Assembly (NCBI GenBank): GCA_001566295.1
Contig: KQ964251.1
Span: forward strand, 67,838-131,837
From: Microdochium bolleyi
Taxonomy: Eukaryota; Ascomycota; Sordariomycetes; Xylariales; Microdochiaceae
Direction: 5' to 3'
DNA length: 64,000 bases
Of the stretch, positions 23,466 through 35,492 are shown piece after piece. The first letter of the stretch is position 1, and every line of letters begins with the position of its first letter. The notes under the pieces were generated by a model that was not told the DNA's origin, did no database searches, and worked only from the letters and a program-made list of their open reading frames with translations. The position numbers and the translations under genes were made by a program.

Positions 23466-25708
23466 TGCTGTAGATTCGAAGAGGAACAGTTGATATGTCG
23501 AGGCAGCTGTGTAGGATGTAGGGCACAGAGGCGGGCGAGAGGGGGAAGTCGGTGGACAGGACAAACAGGCGAGGAGGGCAGAAGTGTATCAGAGTGGCGG
23601 ATGGCGGCGGACAGAGAAGGGGGAGGGCAGGGTCTTTGTATCACTGGCAACGGCAGGCACGACGCGAGAGGGGAGCGAGCAACGCAGGCTGTTTCTGGTG
23701 AGTCAAATGAGGAGGACGAGAGCACAGTGTCTTGTTGTGGGCGGGGGAGAGTCGGAGGCTACACGAGTCCCGTTCCCAAGCCATGATATGATACACCTGC
23801 AAGCTCGGGGTGGGTTGCAGTCACCGCTGCTGTCCGTTGACCGGTCGCGGACTCGCCAGAACTCCCCGGGTGCCCACAGTGCCGGGCCTGGCTCGACTGC
23901 AAGGTGGGTAGGGCACGGCGTATCCACAGGAGCTGGGCGGCAGACGAGATAGACTTTGGTAACATGAGTCTTGGCCAACCTGTTGATTCAGTTGGCGGTG
24001 CTCACCTGGACAAGTGATTCTGTTGAAGGCTTTGCCGGGGGCCGCAGACCCCGGAAGGGCCAGGGCCGTGCCCATCGTGGGGCAGCCAGGTACAATTCCG
24101 CTACCGCTGGACCTGGGCGTAATTCGGCTTCTCCTTCGCGGTCAGCCTACCCTAACAGCTACAATACTTTCCAGGTTGTGACTCGGTACTGCGTACGCGT
24201 ACATAGGGTACCCATCCCCTCACGACTTGGGAGCAAGGCATCCGACCACATTCAATGCGATGCGATGGCGGCAACCCCAACAAGCTGTGAGAGATAACAC
24301 GCCAGCCACACAATCTTGGACTCCAGAGCTCTGCGTTCAGAGTCGGGTTGCTTGCTTGCTGACATATCTCGAGGCATGCTCAAGTGGGGCCCACCTGTTG
24401 AGGACATGGAGCTTGGACACAGCTGGCCTCCCAGGCCGCCGGAGAGCTCTGGCAAGGCAAGGGCGACCCGCCGCCCGTGCCTGCCTTCCGTCTTCCCCGC
24501 TCCTTCTAGCAAGCATCGCCAGATGACATGGCCAGGGTGCAGCCTCCAGACAAGCGGTCAGCTGGCCACCTCTGATTAACATTGTTATTCGAATCCACAG
24601 TCTCGACCACGATTCAGCATCACAGGGTCAAAAGCCCCCGGTCTCGACTATTTCTCTTGCCACGGACTCACGGTCCTTCCTTGATGGCTCGAGACCCGTG
24701 CCCAGCTCGAGAAGAGACACAGAGGGGGTGATTGATACAGAGTGATTCTGGCCCTGTTGATCGCCAGCAGACAATGCCCTGCGTGCAACAACCCCCTCCT
24801 GCCGTGCCGATCAGTCAGTAGCCATGTTCTTATCTTGCTTAAGGTACATAGCACATAAAGTCGATGGAGCTACTCAGCGTGGCTCGTCCACCGCCCACAT
24901 GTTCCGCGCGGCCACCACAGCAGAGTTGCTACTGGTGCTGCTCCATATTCAGCCTGAAGTATAGGATGGCGCGATTCCCTTCCAAATTGGCTCTGCGAGT
25001 CAAGATGCAGGGACAACTGGCATTCAAGCACCACAAAGGTTCACTGGATGCTCCGGCTCCCCTTTCCCACGTTCTTGATTCTACCGTTTGATTCGCCAGG
25101 TTCCAGCTTCGAAGCGGCCTTCCATAGACGCACACGGTTTCTCAAATCCAACTCCTTGCACAGCCTCTGTCCTTGGCATCTTCGTTGTCGGGCAACTGCA
25201 TCAGGGGAATGCAAATGCACGATTCGCTACGCCGTTTTAATTACCAACCCGTGCATCTGCCAGAGCTGGAACTGGTAGCGCATCGACAGCTCATAGGCAG
25301 AGGTCCACTCCCAGTACCACATCACTGTGGGGTGCGTCTCTTGTCCTCGCTGACAGCACGCACGATCAGCCAGGATATCTAGATCTGCCTGGGGTGACCA
25401 CAGCAAGGCTCTCGATTCGGTACTTGCGGCTTTAGGGTCCTCGGAATGTTACATATGTGATGATGCTTTGGCCCGTTTGGGTCATAACGCCAGAGGGCGA
25501 CAGCCATGCTTGACAGGCACAAGTGAAACCATGTCTCGAGCCTCGAGGCGCTGCACCAGATGCGGGTCATATTTAATGACCTCTTTGTGAGGTTTGCCCG
25601 AATCATGTTTCTGTCTGCTGAACAGTTGTCGGAGGCCCACGCCAGACCACGGAAAGGGGCAAGGGCTCGAGGCTGGGCTTGTTGTTCTTGACATCAAGCC
25701 TCCATGGC
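23466..25708. other. Intergenic region between two minus-strand genes
   Basis: 2.2 kb without a supported gene. A minus-strand frame (25745-25482) carries YDPHLVQRLEARDMVSLVPV, which reads like ordinary protein but is short and isolated; it may be a gene relic. No tRNA or repeat is found. Confidence 0.4.
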
Positions 25709-26922
25709 TTACACAACACCCACAAGCTTCTTGCTCAGCTCCCATAGCTTCTCCTCCTTTTCCCGGTCAAAAGCCCATTGGGAGTAACCATACTCGAGCA
25801 AGTCAACCGCATCTTCGGGCACAGGCCCAGCCACAGCACATCCCTCCAGGTACAGGCCGGTCCCATCGCCCTTATCACGACTGCTATTCTGCTTCACGAC
25901 AAACTCAACCGGCTCCTTGGCCACGGCACCGTACACGGCTGTCGCACAGGCCTGCTCGTAGTTGTAGAAGTACACCTTGAGGCGCGGGTCGGTCGTCCAC
26001 AAGGCCATCTCCTCGGGCGTGCAGTGCTGCTGGAGGTTAGGGCTCTTGAAGGAGCCCGGGGACGCGCTGAAGCCGTGCAGGTGCTGGGCACCATAGAGCC
26101 GCTCAATCTGAGATGTCATGTATATGTTCGCCACCTTGGACCGGCCGTCTAATGATCGAAGTAATGAGACGTTAGCAACGGAGACTTGATGCGGGAGCCA
26201 AAAGCACAACTGGGTGCTGACTTACACGCCTTCCACGGATCATACGCGCCCTCCTTCTCCAGATTGAGATCCTCTAGATCCACCTGAGAGTACTTGTGGC
26301 CTGCGGACGTCGAGTTGACCACCCTCGAGGGGAACTCCGCCGTGGCGCTGGCCAGCAGCAGGTCCCGGAGCAGCCAGAACAGCAGGAAGTGCGAGAGGTG
26401 GTTGGTCGCCAGCTGCAGCTCGTGCCCGTCCCCGGTGCGCTGCTCCGGGGTCCGCATGACGGCGGCGTTGTTGATCAGGATGTTGAGCCTGCCGGGCCCT
26501 GCACCGGCGGCCGAGGGTGCGGAGACGTGCTCCCGGAACTCGGCCGCGCACCGCTGCACGCTCGACAGGTCCGCCTGATCGAGATGCAGTATGCGAACCC
26601 GCGCCTCGCTGCCGCCGGTGATGTCCTCGCCGATGGCGAGCCTGGCCTTCTCCGTGTCCCGCGCGCCGACGTAGATTGTGGCTCCCGTGGCCTCGAGCGC
26701 GCGCACCATGTGAGGGCCCATCCCGGACGAGGCGCCCGTCACGAAGATGACCTTGTCTGCGAGACAACTTTTCTTGTTCTCGTCGAGCAGGAGGAGCCCC
26801 TCGTCCTCGATGATCTGCAGGGCCGTCGGCCTCGCGTCGCCCGGCCCGCGGATGACCTCCCACCGGTTGCCCGCGGCGTAGCGGCCGGTGAGGGGGAACG
26901 GCTCGGGGGACTTCAGGGCCAT
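25709..26922 (-). CDS. Short-chain dehydrogenase/reductase
   Basis: NAD(P)-dependent oxidoreductase of the classical SDR superfamily, in the group resembling retinol dehydrogenases and WW-domain oxidoreductases; substrate unknown. Exon 1 (26922-26226) and exon 2 (26148-25709) give 378 aa. Splicing across the 77 bp intron rebuilds the active site: T plus AC makes the Tyr of YGRSK (Y-x-x-x-K), followed by VANIYM. Exon 1 holds the cofactor motif TGASSGMG, the ILHLDQADLSS stretch, NILINNAAV, NHLSHFLLFWLL and the catalytic Ser region RVVNSTSAGH. About 65 residues precede the Rossmann fold (MALKSPEPFPLTGRY), which is common in fungal SDRs of this type. It ends KKLVGVV-TAA. It has no biosynthetic neighbours, so it may act alone. 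Confidence 0.92.
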
Positions 26923-27130
26923 TCTGGTTTTGTAAGATAATAATAACAGAGAATCGGGAGAGAGATATGATAAGGCAGGATGGGTGCTTCTGATGTGGCG
27001 CGTATGTGCGTAAGTCGACTGTCTTGGAGTCGTACTAGGTGAACGTCAACGTCCTGTTGTAGAGGAGAAGGTAGAAACTGAGTCTGCGATGACTTTCAAG
27101 ATGCACATACAAAGAGTCGTCTAAGAGGCG

Positions 27131-27168
<38 letters not shown>

Positions 27169-28931
27169 TATACCCTAGAGTATTTAGGTATGTAAGGTAC
27201 GCGTCCATGTATACACACTGACAAAAGCTAATGAGCTCAATCACATACCCAATTCACCAGCGGGTCGTTACGAAAGCTCGTGCAAGCAGATATTCACGGG
27301 GCCTTGTCGGCCGCCGTCGCAAGCATTGGCAAGAAAACGACGACATGTCCACTCCAGACACCCGGCTTTTGCATTTGGGCCTTTGCGTTAAAGCCGAGCA
27401 GAGGTGCTGGGCCGGTATTCCCGCATCAGTCGTCTTTGCCCATGTGCGTGTATTGTGTGTACGGACGTCAGCGGGTTGGCCAATCATCTTACACGGCGAT
27501 AGGAGGCTTGGCGCGCACCGGCAGCAATGGAGAAAAGGTGCTCAAGGATAGGCTTAAGTCCGTGGATGGGGGGTCGCGGAAAGACCTTCAGAGGGGGCTT
27601 TGGTATTGCGTGCGGACCTCGAGGTTTATGTCATGTCACTGGTATCCATGATAGGGTGATTCTCTTTCTTCTTCGTACCGAGCCGTCTCAGACTCGGGGG
27701 TTGAGTGTGAGCTTACACATTCTGAGTGGTGCCCACGAGATAGATTGTGATGGCCCTCGCGCAGCGTTAAAGTCAGGCCATGCTATCACACACTCCTTGG
27801 GCAGTCCCAGACTCCTGTTGGCGATCAGTCCCTGGCTTCACACGTCGGCAGGCAATGCAAACATGCGATTGTGTAGTGCTCAAGCCGGCCTGGAGAACGG
27901 AATCCACCCCCGGACCAGCCACACTGATAGATGTTGGTTGGAGGTAGTCCACGTAGCCTAGATCGGCAGCAGCTCCGCATCGAAACCCTTTGTTATACAC
28001 GTAGAGCTGCCGAATTCGAAGGATTGCACAAGTTGGAGAGTCAAAAGGCATTTTCTGTGGGAATCTTGAGGACGTCTGGCGCCGACTATTGCCACCAGCC
28101 TAGGACGAGAGCCTCGTCAAAACACGGACGATGAGGCGTTGTAGACTGTCGCACATGACCAAGAGGCTTTGCTCTCATCAACAGCCATCAGACCACACCT
28201 TGATGGCTTGATGGTCGTCACCGAATCGTTCGTTACCTGTCGATCGTTCGATCGTCTCGTACAATCGCACAATCGTGCAAGTGCTGCGGTTGGCCTTGCT
28301 CAGGAAGTAAGAGTGTTGAGGCACAAGGTCGGCAAGCTTGGTCTGGACTCCACGGAACAAGGACGCTGTGTCGTAGTTGACAACAACGGCGGGGAGCCCT
28401 TAAAAAACCAAGGAGTCGTGGCCTTGGGGAGAGTCTGCAAAACCTGGACGACAAGACGGATCGGCTGTCGGTGTTTCGTTTGTGAGGCAGAAGATGCCGG
28501 TCAGATAAGATTGCGGCGGGTGGCCGGATCCCTGCTGGTCTTCTGCGAGGTGCAGCTGCGGGGATGTGGCCCCACAGCTCGAGAACCCCTTTTGCGCCTG
28601 TTCCTGGCCAGACCACTCTGGGAAGCTGTGCGGCCCTCCACGCCGCCACTACGGAGTCCTCAGGACAGCAGTACCCACCTTGCTCGATTTAGCATGTGGC
28701 ACCTCCCTCCCTCCCAGCGGCTGCTGCACAGCCAACATTTTGCAGAGGACCCTTTCTCCCTCTGCTGTCTCCAGGTACACCTCCGGCAACAACCTCGCCT
28801 CCGCCCAGCCAGTCCAACCCTCAGCACTTCGACTCGCCCCTCGAACTGCTCAGACTGACACGGCATCACAGCCTCGAAGCTCGGCATTCGTACCCCCATT
28901 GACTCGACCACGAGTCTACTCCCACAGCACC
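26923..28931. other. Divergent region SDR/delta-4 desaturase
   Basis: 2 kb between the divergent SDR and desaturase starts. It contains an (AT)n tract 210 bp upstream of the SDR start. The plus frame 28169-28858 lies in the desaturase leader and has no motif. Nothing else is supported. Confidence 0.5.
27133..27165. repeat. (AT)16 dinucleotide repeat
   Basis: An uninterrupted AT repeat of about 33 bp followed by GTATATAC, about 210 bp upstream of the SDR ATG. It is self-complementary and may extrude or slip, and it could serve as a TATA-rich promoter element. Confidence 0.95.
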
Positions 28932-30196
28932 ATGGCACCTCCCGCCTCGACCGCCACTGCGACGCAGAGCGTGGCCTCGAAAGAAAAGACAATCCGTGTC
29001 AACGCAAAGGCCGCCTCTCCGGAAGCCGCCGAGATCCAGAGAGACCCCCTCGAGGTCAAGTACCGTGACTTCTTCTGGACCTACACAGAAGAGCCTCACC
29101 GCACAAGACGGCTCGCCATCATCAAAGCCCATCCAGAGGTACGCGAATCCGAGCCCTTCGACAACGATTCCAGAACACCAACACTAACACACAACTGCTC
29201 CTCCCATAGGTCACCAAGCTCTGCGGCCCTGAGCCTCTGACGAAATACGTGGTTGTTGGTGTCGTGGCGCTCCAGATCGCATGCGCATACGCTCTCCGCA
29301 ACTACTCTTTCTTCTCCTGGCAATTCTGGGCTCTCGCCTACGTCGTCGGTGCCACCGCCAACCAGAACCTCTTCCTCGCTATCCACGAGATCAGCCACAA
29401 CCTGGCCTTCCGCTCGCCCACCGCCAACCGCCTGTTCGCTATCATCGCGAACCTGCCCATCGGCATCCCCTACAGCGCCTCCTTCCGGCCTTACCACCTT
29501 ACCCACCACAAGTCTCTCGGCGTCGATGGCCTTGACACGGATCTGCCTACTGCCCTCGAGGCCGCGTTCCTCGACTCTATCCTCGGCAAGGCCTTCTTCT
29601 GCACGTTCCAGATATTGTTCTACGCCGTTCGTCCCATGACGGTCTTCCCGGTCCCCTTCACCTGGGTTTCGGCTACAAACCTGGCCGTCCAGTTCATGTT
29701 CGACTACGCGATCATCACAACCATGGGCAAGCAGGCAATGCTCTACTTCATCCTGTCCTCCTTCCTTGCGGGCTCGCTCCACCCCTTGGCCGGCCACTTC
29801 ATCGCCGAGCACTACGTCTACGAGACCATCACCCCCACACAGGCTGACCCCAACAACCGCTTGCCCCTGCCTGAGACCGCCAGCTACTACGGCCCCCTGA
29901 ACTTCCTGACCTACAACGTCGGCTACCACAACGAGCACCACGACTTCCCCGCCGTGCCCTGGACCCGGCTGCCCAAGCTCTACGAGATCGCTCGCGAGTT
30001 CTACGACGAGCTGCCCCGCCACGAGTCTTGGACCTACGTCCTGTGGCGGTTCATCTTTGACGAGAACGTCGGCATCCGCTGCCGTGTCAAGCGCAAGGAG
30101 GGTGGCCGTCTCGTTGGCCAGAATAAGGCTGCGGCTGCTGCTGCCCAGCCCACAGCGCAGCAGGCAGACTGGAAGGAGGATGAGCTCGAGGCGTAG
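28932..30196 (+). CDS. DES1: Sphingolipid delta(4)-desaturase
   Basis: ER membrane di-iron enzyme that introduces the 4,5-trans double bond into the dihydroceramide long-chain base, a step toward glucosylceramide in filamentous fungi. Exon 1 (28932-29138) and exon 2 (29210-30196) join in phase 0 over a 71 bp intron with a CACTAAC branch site, giving 397 aa. The N-terminus has the DES family block YRDFFWTYTEEPHRTRR. The three histidine boxes are HEISH (128-132), HLTHH (165-169) and HNEHH (309-313). Hydrophobic segments flank them, and HPLAGHFIAEHYV and FLTYNVGYH are typical of DES1. The tail (VKRKEGGRLV, then Ala-rich) is cytosolic and basic then acidic. Codons are strongly C-biased. It lies convergent to SCS2. 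Confidence 0.95.
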
Positions 30197-30981
30197 AGGC
30201 ACCCAAGGATATAGACGGTAGCTGGAAATGGCGTCAGGGTGCTGGTAGAAGACGTCGTTGAGGAATACGGCAAAAGTCATGATAGAATGTCTTTCGAATT
30301 TTGTTCTGATACACGGGTTTTAATGTAGACAGTGGCAGGCTCACGATGGTTATAATGGCATAATCTGTTTGGATTTGACTCTCCCCTGCTTTGACCAGCA
30401 GTGTGTACGTGACGCGGACGCGCATCAGACCCCGTCGGCGTAGAGCGGAGATGGGAGTGCAACACACTGCAGGACGTCAAGCGCATCCAAGACGGGCGTG
30501 GTTAGCACCGCATCCAGATCTTGCCCAGCCGTGTGGGATCACCTGAAAAGTGCAACAAGCTTAACCAAAAGATCTTTACATGCTATCAAAAGTAGATATA
30601 CGGACGCTCTCCCACCACTTGTCGCACGAGCCTCAAGGCGGGTTCCCCTCTCACAAGCCGGCTGTGCCCATCTGCAGTAGAACACCAGCCATGTCGACGC
30701 TTTGAGCCTCCTCGGCGGCAGCCCACAGAGTTGACTGGTCGAATAGCCATTCTACAGACAGAGGCCAGGAATTGTCGTGTTCTCAGAAGCAGTGTTTCCT
30801 CCTATCTCCCTGCGCCAATCGTGTCATCATCCTCAAGGATCAACGCCTCAATACATCTGGGTATCGTCGTCCGCTTTCTTGTCAAATATAGACCTTGTCT
30901 AGACCTGTTGTGGCCATGACTGAGTGAGCAGATTCACAAACATCTCTGCTACGCTGGCTCTCTTGTGGAACCATACCTCGC
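30197..30981. other. Convergent 3' region DES1/SCS2
   Basis: 785 bp of 3' flanks of two convergent genes. There are only short chance frames and nothing further is seen. Confidence 0.5.
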
Positions 30982-32199
30982 TTAGAAGAAGAAGTAGGCC
31001 AGCAAGAAGCTCAACAAGCACAGGGCAGCAGTGATCTGGATGGGGACGCCCTCGGTTCCCCGGACTGCTTGCGCCAGCTCTGCCGGCTTGGGAACCGACT
31101 TCTCATCGGCGCCAGCCTTGCGTTGCCGCAGGCCGCCCTGATCAGCCTTCAAACGTGAGACCTGCTGTTCAGCCTGTGCGAGCTGCTGCTTAAGGTCCGC
31201 ATATGTAGGCTCGCTGGTCGACGAGGCGGCAGCCGCCGCCACGGAAGGCGAGCTGGCCGTGTCCTCATCCTTGTAGTCCACAGTGGAGGTCTGGTGGTCG
31301 TTCGGGGACGAATATGCGGGCGGAGGGGCGTCGGCGGGTGTCGCATCGGCCTAGTCTCGTGTTAATTAGTGCTCACTTGTAAGTGCTTAAAAGAGGACGT
31401 ACGCCGTTTGTGGCAATGGGCTTGCTTGGCGTCGACAGGTTGGCGGAGTTGCTGGCGGCGTTGACGAAAGTGACCCTGATCTTTCTCTCAACCACGGCAG
31501 ATTTGGGCACAGAGTCCCACTGAAACGCACATGTCAGCTCATATTAACGTCGCCTAGAAGCCTGCGCATGGCTGAAACTCACAATTGCAGACAAGTTTGC
31601 AAACTCCTTGTCACCAGTGATCTCGACGGATTGGACTAGGAACTTGTCACGGCACTTGGTGTCCGGGGGAGGCTCGTGCTTCATCGCCTGGAGGATCACT
31701 AAAAAGAGACTCGATGTCAGTGAAGAGCTGCGATAACCGTGGGGACAACTACATACCAGCGACCTCAACCTCCTTGCCGGGCTCAACCCGACCAGAGTTT
31801 GGACGAACGCAGTATCTGTCCACGAGTATGATGTCAACTCCAGCTCCTGAATAGCTCAAAGGGGATTTTGGAAATCTGGTGTAGGGTTTTCGCGTACTGC
31901 TTAGGAGCCGTGGTTTTGACCTGGAATTTGTCAGCATACAAAGAAGTAAGGCTGCGCTGGGCGTGTGCGCCCAGAAGCCTGCGTGAAAGCGGCCAAACTT
32001 ACTTTAAAGGCAATGGGGTGCGAGTTCGGGTTCTTGATTCGGAGAGCCTCCTTGACCTCAACGGTGAAGGGTCCTGTAACGGAATGAATCAGCCTCTATT
32101 GTTCGTTGGTAGCCAATGGCTGCGGCTCGGCTAGCCGGAGGGATGGTATGGAGACGTACGCTGGAAGCCGAGCTCCTGGGGATCGATTTCGACGGACAT
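30982..32199 (-). CDS. SCS2: VAP/Scs2-like ER membrane-contact protein
   Basis: Tail-anchored ER receptor for FFAT-motif proteins at membrane contact sites. I join seven exons: 32199-32160, 32073-32003, 31920-31898 (only 23 nt), 31815-31757, 31698-31583, 31519-31403 and 31350-30982. All phases close to give 264 aa. The N-terminal MSP domain reads MSVEIDPQELGFQRPFT, then ALRIKNPNSHPIAFKVKTTAPKQYCVRPNSG and GRVEPGKEVEVAVILQAM. It is the classic VAP order of 'NPS/N...FKVKTTAP..Y.VRPN.G.I.P'. A Pro/Ser-rich linker with APPPAYSS follows, then a coiled coil (TYADLKQQLAQAEQQVSRLK) and a C-terminal anchor (ITAALCLLSFLLAYFFF). Six introns of 52-86 bp in about 1.2 kb make it the most intron-dense gene here. 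Confidence 0.93.
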
Positions 32200-33683
32200 T
32201 TTGGTCGCTAGAAGACGGCGATCCGGCTATAGATTGATGTGTTGCAAGGAGGAACAATGTATCGTCGGCAATACGATGTGCGAATGGCGCACACGAGCAG
32301 TAATCTATGATGTGTCAGCAGCTTCCACAGGTTGCATTTGATCGGATGGTGTAATTCGCAGAGCCGTTGGAACGAACAAGGTCGGAAGAGAATGCAGACG
32401 CAGTCGCAGTCTCGACAGGAGTCGCTGGGCAGTGGCAGAAGAGGTCGTATCGCTCGAGGGTAGGGCGGAGGGCGGAGGGCGGAGGTTGAGGGGGTCCCGA
32501 CTTCCGAGGCAGGTGATGATGCAAGCCTGGGCGTCGTGCTTCCCACACCACCGCGAAGGCAGTGGCCGCAGGTGATGAGAGAGGAAGGCGAGCTCGGCGA
32601 AGGTCTAACAGGGCTGGATAGCAAGAGCTGACGTACCTTGTGTTGAGGCTGCGGAAGACGAGCCAGGGGCAGGTGAATGATGCGATCGCGAAGAGGAGGG
32701 CAAGAGTGGTTGACGTGGAGTCTGCAGACAAGAGGGCGTGTGTGGGCTGGCTGGGAAGGTTCCGGCGGTGGCCCAGCTGTGATCTAATTAGCAGTGGGGC
32801 TCTGGCTGTGACGACGTTGCGCAGGCAGGGTCGATTCAGGGATGGCCTGCGGCGGGCGATGACATCGGCACATCCACCAGCTGCTCGTCCGTCGACGGGC
32901 ATGGCGGCTTCTCGCGGGGCGTGTAGCAACCTTGTGGCCATTTCTTTTCACCAAAGCCCCGCGAGGGCTTGGATATTGACTCATATATTTTCATACAGCA
33001 ATCACTAGGCAATGGCTTGTCTCAGCGCCTGCGGAGTATCTCGCCGGGCGAGCTGCCATGAAGGTCGACCCAGTCGAGATCAGCATGGAAGATCATGACC
33101 AGATCACTGTAGATCTCCTTGTCTTCATCGCAGACGACCTCGGGCCACAATTGAGCCTCGACTTTCCAGCATGGGAGCATCCATTGAATATTTCACGGAA
33201 GTACTGTTCGTACCACTTGCGTTGTGACCTTGGCAAGCGACAGCCATGTTTGATAACATTTCCCCATAATCCATCAAAGTAATTCCCTGCTTGCAGCCCA
33301 TGGGACGGAACGCGGGGAGACTGCCCAAGTCCAAGCACAGACAGATGGTCCCTGAATTACCCACGTTCGCTTCGGAGTGGCAGCATGTGTGCAGAGGCGC
33401 AGGCTCCCACGGCTTGACGCACTGGACACACCTCGGAAGCTGAGAGGGGCAAGTTGCTCCTGCGCATCCCCACGACACAAGCAAGCATGACGTCCCACTA
33501 ATCACAGCGCCCCGTCAGTCCCGCAACGCCTGCAAGCTGCCAATCCACGACCGCCAGATATAAAGCCCAGCAGTGCACCTTCCTCTACTCTGTTTCGGGC
33601 ATCATATTCAACTGAGCACAGAGACGCATACCTCTGAGCAAACCGGTCTCTTGCTTGCCTCCAAGCAGTATTTCACTTTCACC
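32200..33683. other. Divergent region SCS2/UBX gene
   Basis: 1.5 kb between divergent genes. A small ATG-started frame at 33058-33282(+) is rich in Asp/Leu, but its minus strand also reads protein-like in pieces; I do not call it. A TATA box lies at 33559. Confidence 0.5.
33559..33564 (+). promoter_or_regulatory. TATA box of the UBA-UBX gene
   Basis: TATAAA in the context AGATATAAAGCCC, 120 bp upstream of the ATG at 33684 and followed by a CT-rich start region (CCTTCCTCTACTC). Confidence 0.55.
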
Positions 33684-34812
33684 ATGGCATCAGATCTAGA
33701 GACATTGCTCGAGATGGGCTTCGACAAGGCCCGTGCCGAGATCGCCATCAAGCAGAGCGGCGGTCGTGAGCAGTCTCTCCTCCTGTGCGATTTCTAGTCT
33801 TTCCGGTCGCTGACAATAACGCTGCTATAGTGCAAGGCGCGATGGACTGGCTGGAGAAGACCCAGGACACGCCCCTGGACGAGCTGCAGGACGAGCAGGA
33901 GGAGGCCAAGCTCAACGCTCAGCCTCTGGCGGAAGGTGCCGTGGCCATGTCCCTCGTCTGCAACGACTGCGGCAAGAAGTTCCGCAACCATGCAGCGGCA
34001 GAGTTCCATGCCTCCAAGACGTCAGTTGCCAAATCCCCGTCGTTGCCACATGAGCACGTGTTGAACGTCACAAGCTGACGCTTATGAGCAGAGAACACAC
34101 GGACTTCTCGGAATCCACCGAGGAGATTGCCCCTCTGACGGAAGAGGAGAAGAAGGCTCGCCTCGAGGAACTTCGTCAGAAGGTCAAGGCCAAGAGGGCA
34201 ATGCAGTCCGAGGTGGATAAGGAGGACCAGAAGAATAACGAAGTATGTGACAACGCCCGGCGGCCATGCCCCGTATGAGGCGCTTTCTGACAGTCATGAC
34301 CACAGAGGATCCGCCAAAAGGCCACCAGAGAAACTCAGGACTTGAAGGAGGAGCTCGCACGCAAGGAGCAGATCAAGGAAGCTGCCAAGAAGCGTCAAGA
34401 GAAGGCCGACGACCTCGAAGCCAAGAGACGCATCAAGGCCAAGATCGAGGCCGACAAGGAGGAGCGGCGGCGGAAGGCTGAAATGGCGAAGGCCGCCCGG
34501 GACGGCACGGCGTTGCCAGCTGCTGCTACTGCCGCTCCTGCGCCGGCCGCGCCGGCCGCGGCTCCTCGCGCTGTTGCGAATCACAGCGAGGCTCGACTCC
34601 GCCTGCAGACTTCTGGCGGCAATGTCATGAAGACGCTGCCGGCTGAAACGACGCTCTTCGAGCTGGCGCAGATGCTCCAGGAGGAGAACGGCATTACGGT
34701 CACAAAGTTCATCATGAACTTCCCGAAGAAGATCTTCGAGGGACATCTGGACTTTGGCAAGACACTCAAGGAAGCTGGGCTGACACCAAGTGCGGCGTTG
34801 CAAGTACAGTAG
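33684..34812 (+). CDS. UBA-UBX domain protein (SAKS1/UBXN1-like)
   Basis: Probable cofactor of the Cdc48/p97 ATPase that links ubiquitinated substrates to it. Exons 33684-33765, 33831-34020, 34092-34242 and 34306-34812 give 309 aa with all phases matching. An N-terminal UBA domain (LETLLEMGFDKARAEIAI, then GGLQGAMDWLEK) has its second helix pair rebuilt across intron 1. A single C2H2-like finger follows (CNDCGKKFRNHAAAEFHASKTEH is split by intron 2; Cys-x2-Cys and His-x5-His are kept). A long charged coiled coil (EEEKKARLEELRQKVKAKR; REEK-type repeats) leads to an Ala/Pro linker. The C-terminal UBX domain begins at RLRLQTSGG and carries KTLPAETTLFELAQML, ending ALQVQ. The order UBA, finger, coiled coil, UBX matches SAKS1-type proteins. 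Confidence 0.92.
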
Positions 34813-35492
34813 CCGACTGATAGTGGAGGAGGTTTTGGTGAAGTGCTGAGCACGAAAAGTCAAGCAAGGGTAGATTCTGATAAGGGCAGTCTCGGATTGA
34901 CGGCATGATCATGATGCTCACGATAGCTTCAGCGATGAACCAGGCATGTGGAGTGTTTCACCCGCGGTGGATAGGCGGAGATCATAGAGTCATACACGAC
35001 CAAAGTCATGGCGCAGTAGACCCGTGTACGACCCTTGACGACACCAGCATTACCCATTCACTTGCAGTGGACAGGTCCAACCCAGGGCCGCCATGGGTCA
35101 CTCGACATGCAAGTCACATCACGACAGAGGCAACATGACGCACGAGTTCGCCATGAAATCTTTATCGAAACGCATCGTCTTTGTATTTAACCTATGCGAG
35201 AACGAAGTAGTTTGTGCCTCTGCCCACCAAGGCAAGAAACACCCCTGATTTTGCCTCCTTTCACGCCGCACCTCGTAAGGTGAATTGATGTTGCAAAAGT
35301 GCAGTAGTAGTAACCCCAGAGACCATGCATAAGTTTTGTTGTTGCGAGAACAAAGGGAAAATTCTTTGCTTCTTGATTTCCTCTTCCCATCCGTCTCGTT
35401 GGTGATGAGTCGTAGCCGTCGTTGGATAAAAAAAAGTCGAGGGAACAGTGGGTTTTTTCTTTTTGATTTGATTTGCCGGGTGATTGGCAAAT
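34813..35492. other. Convergent 3' region UBX/RPP1
   Basis: 680 bp of convergent 3' flank. The RPP1 side is T-rich with homopolymer runs near 35428-35465. No gene is seen. Confidence 0.5.

Noticed and set aside
24150..24160. TACCCTAACAG, resembling a telomerase RNA template
   Set aside because: It is less than the 1.5 telomere repeats a template needs, with no flanking conserved structure visible.
28169..28858. 229 aa plus-strand frame upstream of the desaturase
   Set aside because: It lies in the promoter and leader and contains no domain. The conserved N-terminus of the desaturase begins at 28932.
29096..30280. 394 aa minus-strand frame antisense to the delta-4 desaturase
   Set aside because: It is a shadow of the C-biased desaturase codons. 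It is Val/Glu/Gly-rich, has no motif, and the plus strand has all three histidine boxes.
33058..33282. 74 aa ATG-started frame, acidic and Leu-rich
   Set aside because: It is too short and has no known motif. The opposite strand is also open, so neither strand can be preferred.
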